Shown here: piece by piece, positions 18,052 to 27,500 of the stretch
Layout of the letters: every line of letters starts with the position of its first letter
Numbering within the stretch: the first letter of the stretch is position 1
Source of the DNA: Agarilytica sp045430285
GTDB lineage: Bacteria > Pseudomonadota > Gammaproteobacteria > Pseudomonadales > Cellvibrionaceae
NCBI GenBank assembly: GCA_045430285.1
Contig: JAILXV010000001.1
Span: 1,054,001-1,118,000 of the forward strand
Length of the DNA: 64,000 nt
Direction of reading: 5' to 3'
Translations under genes and position numbers: made by a program
Notes under the pieces: generated by a model
Database searches by the model: none
Seen by the model: only the letters and a program-made list of their open reading frames with translations
Told to the model about the DNA's origin: nothing

Positions 18052-18549
18052 TCACTCCGCCTTTTTAGCCACTTGAGTAGCCGCAAAAGCGATGTTTGTA
18101 TATTTCGCTTGCTGACACGATTTTAAAATTTTTCTTACGACGTCATAAGGAATATTTTCATCCCCCATAATTGTGATGCGTTTAGCGGGTGTAGCTTCCG
18201 CAGATACAACCCCGCCAGACAAAAACTCCAGCTCTTTTTTAAGGCTGGGGATATCATCTTCACCGTTGTCTATTAACGTCGAAATCGCGGCAACTTTTTG
18301 CCCCTGTACGAGAATATCTCGCTTAGTCACCATAATAACCACCGTCTCTTGCGGTGCTTTTTTGGTTGACGATGTGGGCAAGGTGAGCTCTTTGTTACTA
18401 GGGAGTTGCTGAGTATTTGATGAATTCACCAATAAGAAAAAGACCAATATTGTGAATATATCCATCAGCGATACAAGATTAAGAGGCGAACCCTTTGCAA
18501 GCTTATGGTGCCGTTCCATCCGACGCGCTCTACGCGAGACTTCTAACAT
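18052..18549 (-). CDS. exbD: ExbD/TolR-family protein with the proton-carrying Asp
   Basis: 165 residues with a single N-terminal membrane helix (SPLNLVSLMDIFTILVFFLLV, about residues 21-41) and a periplasmic ExbD domain. The conserved aspartate needed for proton flow is present (Asp30 in LMD). The start overlaps the stop of the upstream exbD by 1 bp (TAATG). It works with ExbB and the AgmX-type protein as an inner-membrane motor. The upstream ExbD lacks this aspartate, so this copy is likely the active proton carrier of the pair. Confidence 0.9.
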   Translation of the reverse strand: MLEVSRRARRMERHHKLAKGSPLNLVSLMDIFTILVFFLLVNSSNTQQLPSNKELTLPTSSTKKAPQETVVIMVTKRDILVQGQKVAAISTLIDNGEDDIPSLKKELEFLSGGVVSAEATPAKRITIMGDENIPYDVVRKILKSCQQAKYTNIAFAATQVAKKAE

Positions 18550-19130
18550 TATTGCGCGCCCTCTTCTGCTGTTCCTTGGAGTGCTTCATCAGTCACAGCA
18601 GTATCCTGAGAGTCATGAGGTAAATCACCGATGGATACTTGCGGAAATAATTCAACCGTTTCTAAAGTAGCGGCTTGCACAATATCCGTGACACGTACGT
18701 GGTCCATAACTTCAATCATAGTTTTGTAACTGACACTACGATCCAATAACAATGCGATACTTTGCTCTTCGGGAAATCGGCGCTTTAGTTCCAACAATAT
18801 CTCACTCAAAGGTTTCCAGACGTAGCGCTGCTTATCCTGAATAAGGCCACTATCATCTTTTAAGTTAATACGTTTAAACTCACCCAAGTTTGCATCTTTA
18901 ACGACCAAACTTTCCTCGGTGATAACTACCTGCAGCTGTAACTTAATTTCTTTATTTTCTTTCGATTTCGCATCCAATGCAGGTAAGTTGAGTTCCAATA
19001 CCGTCATTCGCGAGAAAACTGCAGTAATAAGAAGGAACGGAACAAGTATCACCATTAGGTTAAGAAACGCGGTGATATTAAGCTCCACCGTGTCTTCCAT
19101 GCGATTGCGTTTTTTACGCCCGAGTTTCAT
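18549..19130 (-). CDS. ExbD/TolR-family protein with Asn in place of the proton-carrying Asp
   Basis: 193 residues. The single membrane helix is NITAFLNLMVILVPFLLITAV (about 18-38), followed by a periplasmic ExbD domain and an acidic C-terminal tail. Where ExbD normally has Asp (FID/LMD), this protein has Asn24 (FLN). It should therefore not carry protons itself and may act as the structural half of an ExbD heterodimer. It begins 9 bp after exbB and overlaps the next exbD by 1 bp. Confidence 0.85.
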   Translation of the reverse strand: MKLGRKKRNRMEDTVELNITAFLNLMVILVPFLLITAVFSRMTVLELNLPALDAKSKENKEIKLQLQVVITEESLVVKDANLGEFKRINLKDDSGLIQDKQRYVWKPLSEILLELKRRFPEEQSIALLLDRSVSYKTMIEVMDHVRVTDIVQAATLETVELFPQVSIGDLPHDSQDTAVTDEALQGTAEEGAQ

Positions 19131-19139
19131 CCTTTTAAC

Positions 19140-19757
19140 TTACTCGTCGCAAATCAAGTTAAGGCATTTAACGGCAGCCATTTCTAAATTATCCACGAGT
19201 CTCGCTGTGCGAGTGGCAAGGTAAGAGTGGATCAAAATAAGCGGGATGGCAGCAACTAGACCGAAAGCCGTTGTATTCATTGCAACAGAAATACTGGCAG
19301 AAAGTAAATCCGCTTTCTCTGCTGGGTCTGCTGAAGCAACTGCGGTAAATGCTTGTATAAGGCCAATGATCGTGCCCAATAAGCCAAGTAAAGTGGCAAT
19401 GTTTGCTAAAGTGGCAAGATAATGAGTACGCTCTTCCAGTTCAGGCGTTACTTCCATAATTCCTTCTTCCATTGCAGCATCAATCAAGTCACGCTTAGCT
19501 TGTGCTTTATGACGAGCAAAACCGTACTGCAAGACAGTCGCTAATGGTGTCCTTACGGCCTGAACAGCGTCGTAAGCGCGATCAAAATCGTCAGCCTTTA
19601 ACATTGGCGATAGGTTTTTCCAGATTTTATTTGTTCGCCCCTGTGTTTTTGTAATGTACAGGAAACGTTCAAGCGCAATGGCCAAACCTAATGCCATGAC
19701 AACAAGGATGGCGTACATGAAAGGGCCACCTGATTGGAAAAACTCGATTAAGTCCAT
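19140..19757 (-). CDS. exbB: ExbB/TolQ/MotA-family proton channel
   Basis: 205 residues with three membrane helices (about 12-32, 110-132 and 155-178). The ExbB/TolQ signature is seen in YLATLANIATLLGLLGTIIGLIQAF and LLSASISVAMNTTAFGLVAAIPLILI. It forms the stator channel with the two ExbD proteins encoded next. It follows the small SHOCT-like gene by 49 bp and belongs to the same minus-strand run as the T6SS kinase. Confidence 0.92.
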   Translation of the reverse strand: MDLIEFFQSGGPFMYAILVVMALGLAIALERFLYITKTQGRTNKIWKNLSPMLKADDFDRAYDAVQAVRTPLATVLQYGFARHKAQAKRDLIDAAMEEGIMEVTPELEERTHYLATLANIATLLGLLGTIIGLIQAFTAVASADPAEKADLLSASISVAMNTTAFGLVAAIPLILIHSYLATRTARLVDNLEMAAVKCLNLICDE

Positions 19758-19806
19758 ATTATTGCCTCATTATCTATAACGTCTTTTCGCTTTTTCAGCG
19801 AACAAA

Positions 19807-20109
19807 TTAAATTTTATTTTTTATCGCGTCGAGAATGCCTTTTACTGGCATCGTCAACGTATCTCCCAAACGCAAAGACTCTGCCTCGGAGACATTGTCA
19901 TCACGCAAATTCGTACCCTGTAAAGGAATTGGTTCTCGGTTGAATTCAAAATCAACTCTATTCAATAAGTCTCGTCTCTGTGCGCGATAATCGGTAACAC
20001 TTATACGGTGATTGTAATAATCATTCGCCAACAGCTTAATCAATGCTGAGAAGCTTTTATTTTTAACCCGCTGTGTATCAGAAGGCTTATTGTGTTCGGT
20101 TGATTGCAT
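19807..20109 (-). CDS. Small unknown protein with SHOCT-like helical segment
   Basis: 100 residues from ATG 20109, chosen for the GAGAG ribosome site just upstream and because it lies 10 bp after the kinase stop; the longer frame from 20241 would run inside the kinase gene. The segment SFSALIKLLANDYYNHRISVTDYRAQRRDLLNRVDF resembles a SHOCT-like helical hairpin with the LL..RIS...YR..RR.LL pattern. The C-terminus is moderately acidic. Function unknown. Its position between the kinase and exbB suggests that it links the phosphorylation module and the motor. Confidence 0.6.
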   Translation of the reverse strand: MQSTEHNKPSDTQRVKNKSFSALIKLLANDYYNHRISVTDYRAQRRDLLNRVDFEFNREPIPLQGTNLRDDNVSEAESLRLGDTLTMPVKGILDAIKNKI

Positions 20110-20119
20110 ATCTCTCAAA

Positions 20120-22999
20120 CTATTTCTTGCTGTCAATTTCCCGAAGAAGCCGAAAACCGGTGTACTTGTCTCCCTTACCCGTGTGGCTAACGCTCTTCGT
20201 GACGACACACTCTTCAATTGCAGTTTCATAAGAACCACCAAGCGCGAAGGATCCGTCTCGGTCTCGCACTAGTTCCCGCGCGTTGCCCAAATAATTGATC
20301 AAGCCCCAGGCATTCTGCTGACCGCTAGATGCCTTAATCAGCACCCCGCCCTTTTTAATCCCACGCGAATCCAAACGGCAGTTTCTATTTGAATCCAGCT
20401 TAGCGCTTCCCGCACGAGCGGCATACATCCACTCAGCTTTCGTGGGCAGACGGTATTTTCGCTTACTTTTACGGCTTAGCCAATTCAAATATTGATCAAT
20501 TAGCGCTTCGTCCACTTGTGTAACTGGTAATCTACTATTATCAGCTGAACGAACGTCACAATTACCGCTGTGTTCACAAAACTTATTAAAGTCATCAATA
20601 GTTATCTCGAACTTCCCTATCGCAAAGGTTTCCAAACTTCCTTTTGCGGGAATGACCACCAAAGAAGGCCCTTTTCCAAACGACTCACCTTCACTTTTTA
20701 AGATATCACGGCAAATTGCACGACTTCCCCTCGCCCCAAGCCCCGCTAACGCCGTATCACAGGGGTCTTTAGGCTCAATCTTTAGACGACTAATAATCGT
20801 ATTCTTGGGAAAGGTACGCAGAGCTCGCTTTTTGAACTCCTCTGCTCTTTCCGGAAAAGAGCGGCCAATTTTACTGATACACGCCGCCAACGCAGAGACG
20901 ATGTCCTTTTCCGCTTTACGATATCGACTCGGATTTAGTGAGCGTAATTTACCGATTGCAATATCAATATCCCGCATATTCATGCTACTGCGGCATTGTA
21001 ACTGTTTATTCACAGTTGCAAGGGCAACATCAAAGGCGACATTTCTTTCTTTTTGTGCTTTTTTCGTTTGGGCCAGCGCTTTCTGGTTACTTTCTGCTTT
21101 TCGCTTGTCTATTTTTTCTTGCTCAATACGTTTCGCAACAAGCGCTTCTGCCTCGTCAATCTGCGATAAGATAGCCGTCAACTTCGTATCATCATTAGTA
21201 AATCCACGCGCGCTTTCGACAAATTTACGTGCTTGCTCGAATTCCTCTTTCGCAATCAACGATACAATATGGTCGAAATACACCTGAAACACTCGCTGGC
21301 GCTGCTCTAACAACCATACGTCTTCTGCACCTAGTAACTTCTCGAGACTGCTGTAGGTCGAAGCAATTTTACGCTCCCAGGACTCCGTAAATTCTCGTGA
21401 GGTCAGCAATTCTTCAAGCGCCAATTTGTTTTGCTCGATAAACACTTTTCGCTCGATTTCACTGCGTATTTCATCTTCGGAAAAATTGTTCTCTTTCGGA
21501 GCAAGATAATTTTGGTAAGCCAACACCGATATCACTGTGACTAGCACCAAAACAACCCCAGCAACAATTACACCGGTACCGCGTTTTTTATTTAAACATT
21601 CCCAAAACTCACTTACTGTTGCGACACGGTCCTCGCGCTTAAACGCGAGTGCGCTTTCAATAACTTTCCACTGGCGCTTGGAAATATTAGGAATACGTTT
21701 AGGTTTTAATTTTTTACGTTTGGCTTCATCAGCATGCACTCGATTATAGGGGTGCATACCGGTAAACATTTCATAAGCGATGCAACCCAATGCATAGATA
21801 TCATCCCGAACATCAGGGACTTTGCCTTCCAGCATTTCCAAGCTAGCGTATGCAGGCGTTAAAGCGCCCAGATTCCCCGCATCAAACACCGTTTTATCAT
21901 CAGCGGTCTCTTCGTGAACTTCGGCCTTTGCCACCGCCCGTGCAATACCAAAATCAAACACCTTTGCATTATTTTGATTCGTTACAAATATATTGCCAGG
22001 TTTAAAATCGGAATGAATAATCTTTTGACCATGCGCATAAATCAACGCGGCAGAGATGCCTTCTAAAATTTTCCACGCATCTTCTTCTGGCAAGCCTGTT
22101 GTCTTATATTGACTAATTAAGACATCTAAGGGCTTCCCATCCAAATACTCCATTGTCATGAAAACCGTTTCACCATCTCGATCAAAATCATGAACATTTA
22201 CGATATTGGGATGAGCAATCCTCTGTGTTTTTCGTGACTCTCGCTGAAGCGCAATAAACGCTTCAGGGTGGGTTTTAAAATCGTCACTCAATACTTTAAT
22301 TGCCACATAAGGGTCTTTGTCTTGCGCTTCAACCTTAAGCAAATCTTTTGCTTTATACACTACCCCCATGCCACCAGCGCCAAGCACTTCTTCAAAGACA
22401 AAACGATTTTTTAATAATTCATGACCGCTCTTTAAATATTCCGAGCGGTCGACCTCTAAGCCACCGCTATTTTTGGGTGCCGAGACAAGCAATTCATTTA
22501 GAGTAGTTTCATCCGTTGGGGAAACAGCATCACCAGGGGCACCCTGTTTTTTTGGCTGAAACACTGTGCTATCGCTTGCAGCTTGGAGGCTGGAACCACG
22601 CAGCTTGATTTGCGTTTTATCGGGTGATGAGAGCGATCCCCTCGGTTGGATCTGCGTTTTATCACTTGCAGGCAGTTGCCGACGACTGTCTATTTGAGTT
22701 TTGTCCGACTCACTATGTTCGGATATCTGTCCATCTATCTCGGGCGATCTATGTTTTTCAATAGGTTTTTGAGACGGACGAGCTTTTTTCTTAGCGGATA
22801 TCGCCGCTAACCGCTTTTCAAGTTCCCGTGCTTTTTTCTCCGCAATCGTTTTTCGCTTTGCTTCCACTTTCTCGCGCTGCTCTTTTGCCTCTAGCGTCTC
22901 TTCCGAGGCATCCCCAGCAGCATTTTCAGACGTGAGATTCTCATCTTCAGTATTTGAAGTGTTCGGAAATTTAATGCGTGTTTTATCGTCTTCTGACAT
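20120..22999 (-). CDS. T6SS-associated Ser/Thr kinase fused to an FGE-sulfatase-like domain (PpkA-like)
   Basis: 959 residues. Residues 1-175 are disordered and charged with repeated DKT(Q/R)I motifs (Thr7, 101, 114, 129) and a related DSTVF (Thr145). The kinase domain covers about 200-470: glycine loop LGAGGMGVVYKA, Lys235 (VAIKVL), catalytic loop HSDFKPGN (HSD instead of HRD), DFG at 349-351, and an activation loop with DDKTVF at Thr370. One membrane helix lies at about 475-495. A long coiled-coil-like periplasmic region follows, then a formylglycine-generating-enzyme/SUMF1-like domain (about 770-955, YRLPTKAEWMYAARAG, YTGFRLLRE). PpkA-type kinases drive T6SS assembly through FHA proteins. 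The matching phosphatase is the next gene upstream, 60 bp away. Confidence 0.9.
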   Translation of the reverse strand: MSEDDKTRIKFPNTSNTEDENLTSENAAGDASEETLEAKEQREKVEAKRKTIAEKKARELEKRLAAISAKKKARPSQKPIEKHRSPEIDGQISEHSESDKTQIDSRRQLPASDKTQIQPRGSLSSPDKTQIKLRGSSLQAASDSTVFQPKKQGAPGDAVSPTDETTLNELLVSAPKNSGGLEVDRSEYLKSGHELLKNRFVFEEVLGAGGMGVVYKAKDLLKVEAQDKDPYVAIKVLSDDFKTHPEAFIALQRESRKTQRIAHPNIVNVHDFDRDGETVFMTMEYLDGKPLDVLISQYKTTGLPEEDAWKILEGISAALIYAHGQKIIHSDFKPGNIFVTNQNNAKVFDFGIARAVAKAEVHEETADDKTVFDAGNLGALTPAYASLEMLEGKVPDVRDDIYALGCIAYEMFTGMHPYNRVHADEAKRKKLKPKRIPNISKRQWKVIESALAFKREDRVATVSEFWECLNKKRGTGVIVAGVVLVLVTVISVLAYQNYLAPKENNFSEDEIRSEIERKVFIEQNKLALEELLTSREFTESWERKIASTYSSLEKLLGAEDVWLLEQRQRVFQVYFDHIVSLIAKEEFEQARKFVESARGFTNDDTKLTAILSQIDEAEALVAKRIEQEKIDKRKAESNQKALAQTKKAQKERNVAFDVALATVNKQLQCRSSMNMRDIDIAIGKLRSLNPSRYRKAEKDIVSALAACISKIGRSFPERAEEFKKRALRTFPKNTIISRLKIEPKDPCDTALAGLGARGSRAICRDILKSEGESFGKGPSLVVIPAKGSLETFAIGKFEITIDDFNKFCEHSGNCDVRSADNSRLPVTQVDEALIDQYLNWLSRKSKRKYRLPTKAEWMYAARAGSAKLDSNRNCRLDSRGIKKGGVLIKASSGQQNAWGLINYLGNARELVRDRDGSFALGGSYETAIEECVVTKSVSHTGKGDKYTGFRLLREIDSKK

Positions 23000-23059
23000 A
23001 CTGCTACTGCTTTATTCTCAATCGGAATTCATTTGTGTGTAATGCATCATATTGAGACA

Positions 23060-23815
23060 TCAATTTAATTTTCCTGGCTCGCCCTTCACAACAATCAGAG
23101 AAACATTATCGTCAGCACTATTTTCTAGGGAGGTTTTCATTAAGTCGAGCACACAGGCCTCAGCATCTCTATGGCTCAACATATACTCCACATCCTCTTG
23201 GGATACGGCGTTATATAGACCATCACTGCATAATAAGAACGTATCCCCGACCTGAGCACTGAATACGTTAATATCAACAAATAAATCTGGCTCAACACCC
23301 ACGGCACGCGTAATGACGTTTTTATGCGGGTGAACTTCTGCCTCTTCTTTTGAGATGAGCCCCATCTGCACCATTTCTTCTACTTGGCTATGATCTCGCG
23401 TCAATTGTTGTAATTGATTGTTGCGATATCGGTACAAACGAGAATCACCAACCCACATGGCAACACCAACATTTTGCTTTATGATCAAACAGACCGCCGT
23501 ACTACCCATTGTTTGAGAATCAAAATGTTCACGCGCAAAATCGATAAGTGCTTGGTTTGCGTTGAGTAAAGCATCTTCAACTTCATCGACATAGTCACTG
23601 AGATTTTGATAGGGGTTTACACGCGCTATTAATTCGATAATTTTCTGGCTAGCGACATCTCCCACTTGGTGACCGCCCATTCCGTCAGCAACAACCCATA
23701 GTTGCTTTTCAACTGACTCTATCAGAGAGTCTTCGTTTACCTCTCGCACACAGCCCACGTCACTCAAAGAGAAACTCTTCCAGGCAACGGGGCGTCTAAA
23801 GGTGGTATCGTTCAT
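23060..23815 (-). CDS. pppA: PP2C-family Ser/Thr phosphatase (PppA-like)
   Basis: 251 residues covering a whole PP2C domain with the metal-binding motifs (VREVNEDS, VVADGMGGHQVGD, WVGDSRLYRY, LLCSDGLYN, DNVSLIVVKG). In T6SS loci PppA removes phosphate from the FHA partner and resets the kinase signal. No membrane segment is visible, so it is cytoplasmic. It sits 16 bp after tagF and 60 bp before the kinase gene. Confidence 0.93.
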   Translation of the reverse strand: MNDTTFRRPVAWKSFSLSDVGCVREVNEDSLIESVEKQLWVVADGMGGHQVGDVASQKIIELIARVNPYQNLSDYVDEVEDALLNANQALIDFAREHFDSQTMGSTAVCLIIKQNVGVAMWVGDSRLYRYRNNQLQQLTRDHSQVEEMVQMGLISKEEAEVHPHKNVITRAVGVEPDLFVDINVFSAQVGDTFLLCSDGLYNAVSQEDVEYMLSHRDAEACVLDLMKTSLENSADDNVSLIVVKGEPGKLN

Positions 23816-23831
23816 TCAAAAGGTCCGAGTT

Positions 23832-24554
23832 TTAAGCGCTTGCTAAATTAAAGGGTTGCTGCCATTGCCATTGATCCCAACATCCATCGAGCATAGCTGC
23901 GACACCATTTAGGGCGGGCAATCCCTTACTTATGAACATTCCAGGATGAATCGTCTCAGAACCGGAGGTACTCCATACACTATAACTTTGTAAACTAGAG
24001 GATAAACATGCATCTAACATATACGGTAAAACCATATTCGGTGCTTGCTCGTTATTACTAAGCGGGACCATCATTTTTGAAGGGGTATCCAAGGAACCCC
24101 CTCTACGATAGGTATCATTCTTCATTGGAAAACTGTCGTTCAATTCTTCAACCAATTCTTCAATCGCAATCTGGCCATCTAAGGCATTAAGCGCGGCATC
24201 TTCCATCGCCTGAAACCAATTACGTCGTGTGCAGATAAAATCAACAGGATTGGTGTCACCTGGTAATTTAGTCACAACAGAAAAAGGAAAATAACGACCA
24301 ACTCGATCGACGCTAGGAAGCATTATTCCCGCCCAAACATTACCGTCTACAACCCCTTCAGAAAAAGCAAAACGCCATATGGGACTGATTAAATACAGCT
24401 CCAGCCAACGCTCACCCAATTGCTCTTGGGCACTGGCAACATAACCTTGCAACCATTCGTCCCATACGTTGATAAAGCCCGTTGGTAAATCGCGGTAGAT
24501 AAAATCACCATGTGCCGGCAACTTACCAAATAACCCTGTGAGGTTTTCGTTCAT
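23832..24554 (-). CDS. tagF: TagF (ImpM-family) T6SS regulator
   Basis: 240 residues from ATG 24554, which overlaps the tssM stop by one base (TGATG) and has GGAG 7 bases upstream. The N-terminus LTGLFGKLPAHGDFIYRDLP ... WDEWLQGYVASAQEQLG is the TagF signature. TagF restrains T6SS assembly post-translationally, upstream of or in parallel with the Ppk/Ppp/FHA switch. It is a separate gene here, not fused to PppA as in Agrobacterium. Confidence 0.92.
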   Translation of the reverse strand: MNENLTGLFGKLPAHGDFIYRDLPTGFINVWDEWLQGYVASAQEQLGERWLELYLISPIWRFAFSEGVVDGNVWAGIMLPSVDRVGRYFPFSVVTKLPGDTNPVDFICTRRNWFQAMEDAALNALDGQIAIEELVEELNDSFPMKNDTYRRGGSLDTPSKMMVPLSNNEQAPNMVLPYMLDACLSSSLQSYSVWSTSGSETIHPGMFISKGLPALNGVAAMLDGCWDQWQWQQPFNLASA

Positions 24555-27500
24555 CAAAGAGACTCCGGCGCTTTAAACGCTGCAAGCAGACTGTTACTCA
24601 GAGGATGATTCACACTCTTAGTTTTACCTTCATAGACGATCGTGTGCTCTCCCCCACGGCTACCCGCAGAAAAGGTAATACGGTAAACATTGGAGCGGCT
24701 GGTTTTTTTAATCGTTGAAGCATCCATCAATCTAAACCACGCCCAAGGTCCGGAAAAATTTTGCTCGTGTAAACTACCGTTCAGATCTTCTATCGCGATA
24801 CGAATGCGTTTTCCTTCATCATCGCCCGACCAAGATACCGGCTTCCAAAATTTCGGGCCGTGTTTATAGGTAACCCGGGTATCGGCCACATCTAAAATAA
24901 ACTTCGCGTGTTTGGCGTTCATGCTATGAGGTTTAAGCTCGACACCAATCGTTGGTGATTCGGGGTTTGAACGGAAAAAGACATCTTTAATACGTAGCCC
25001 ACGACGCACCTGACTCATCGACGATGAAGAGAACCCTATACTGTAATTATCGACAACACGGTTAGACCAATTGTTATTCAGATCAACAAAAGGCTTGATG
25101 AACTCTTCATGAAAGCTATGAATAATGCCTTTAGGTTTAAAGAATTCGACAAAATCAAACAATGCTAATTCGTCTGACGTCCGACGGTTTAGAGGGTATC
25201 GTCCCGCAAGCGTATCTGCATACGGCATATACACACGGCTATGCCATTGCGTATTCACGTATTGGCTAGCTGTTGTCATGACCACACGCCATGTTTCATC
25301 GGCTAATGACATCAACCAACGCTCCAAAGGTTCTGGGGCGTTTTTCGCGTAATTTTTTAATGCCGCGACCGGATTCGCTGAACCGTTCTTGTAGCGGTCG
25401 CGCGCAATTTCAAACGCTTTTTTTCCTGGATCGGGCGACATCGAAATCTCAGCCAGAAAATCCTGCATTTGTTGTATGCGCTTCACCCAGGTTTCAAAAG
25501 ATGAAGTCCCTTGCGAAGACTCCTGCATCAGCATATGCAATTCGTTGAAGCGCTTATCGACTTTTGTTGTGTCTCTATTGGTAGCAGCAAAATTCGCTAG
25601 ACGACCAAGACGACTAACACGCCCCCTTCCATGTTCCGCTGCTAGTTCTGCTGCTGCAACCGGTGGCGTTAGTTGCGTATTAGCAACCCCTAACTCTAAT
25701 GCTGAGCGCAGAGGCGAATAAACAGGATCAGTCATACTCATCAATACATCGTTTGCATGACGTAAGCTACGAAACTCCGCAACGTCCAAGTGCTTATAAA
25801 CACGCACCCACTGCTTAATATAATCTGCATAGTAATGATCTTTTACCCGCTTACTTAAATCAGCAAGATCGTCTTCGATAAAATCTACCCGTTCCGAATC
25901 GTCGTCATCCAATACCCAGCGCTCGTTAACCACGTCAGACAGTAATTCAGAGCCTTCAGAAAAATCTACATTCTCATAACCATCAATCGTGAATAAAATT
26001 GGCATCGATAATGATTTTTTGACAGAGCCATCGATTTTAAAGGTTGTCGAAGCGGACTCACCTAATAAATTTAGCAGGTTAACCTTTTGCATAAACGCAG
26101 GGTTCGACTTAATTCGGGCATATACTCGCTGTGATACCGGCACCTGCAGTAATGAACGACGGGTCTGCTTAACAATACGAGGGTTTAATTCTATTGGCAT
26201 CAAATCTAAATCGAGCAAAGCATCTAAATGCAAAGCGAGTTCTTGTCGACGCGTGGCTTCCCCCTGATATTTGAGATCCCACATACCTGTAAACCAGTTC
26301 ACCAACAAGACTTTTTCAAACTTATCGCGTTTGTTGAGCATCATATACAAACGAAATGTGTTGTAGAGGTCGCCACCTTCATGCCCTTTATCCAACTCAT
26401 CTTCCAATATTTGAATCACGCGAGGTAAAAACAGTTTTTTAAGATGTGCCTCGTACGCCAGGTTTGCTTCTTTATCTACCCTGTCGTCATACAAGCCGAC
26501 GCCGGACAACCAGGGGTGTTTATCTTGGTCGTATACAATGCTCGCTTTTGCCAAAGCATTCAGAGCTGGTAAGACAGCCCGAATATCTTTATTCCAAGGG
26601 CTTATGCGTTTTTCACCTTCTTTAAATTCGGCAATGTACTCACCGACATCAGACATAAACATCTTGTTGCGCGTAACACTGCCACTCCAAGCAATCATAA
26701 TGAGAATGGTGATTGCTGTTAGACCCAAAATCGACGCGCGTTGTCCCCAGCGCATAAGGGCTTCGTAACGTGCATTACTGCCCACCAATTCGGACTCAGG
26801 AAAAATAACTTCTTGAAAGAGACGCGTCAAAAAGAAACTGCGACCTTGCTGAGATGGCGACTGACTGCTTTCACGGGAAAAACCAAAATTAGCAGATATA
26901 GCACTCATCAAGCGATCGATGGGCGTTCCATCTTGGGTGCCACTGGAAAAATACACGCCTCTTAGATAAGGCTGATACTTATATCGGTTTTTTACAAAGG
27001 TTTGCTTAACAAAGGCATCGGCAATGCTTTTCAGATTTTCCATTTGCTGAGGAAACCCATAAATATTCGCGCGCCGCTGCACATTCCGTTCTTGATGGAC
27101 TCGCCACAACACCCGACTATACAAACGATTAATTAACTGATTGAACTCGTTACTAAAGTAGTCAAAGTCTGGGCCTTGCATAGGCTTAGGTGCATTAGGC
27201 AAAGATACCCCCCACACCTGATCTCGATCATCTCGGCCCAAGTCCTCAAAGAACTCACGAAACCCCGACACTAAGTCAACTTTGGTGAACATAAGGTATA
27301 TAGGAAAACGAATCTCGAGTTTTTCCATCAACTCATCTAAACGTAAACGTATCGTCTTGGCATGTTGTATACGCTCTTCTTCCGTTTGCGTGAGAAGATC
27401 TTGCAAACTGATCGCAACAATTGCCCCGTTAATAGGACGACGACGACGATTTCGTTTAAGTAATGTTAGAAAACCTTCCCAGGCAGAACTGTCCACTACT

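Noticed and set aside
20652..21287. Plus-strand frame of 211 codons opposite the kinase
   Set aside because: Composition (Ser/Arg/Ala) reflects the reverse strand of the kinase coiled coil.
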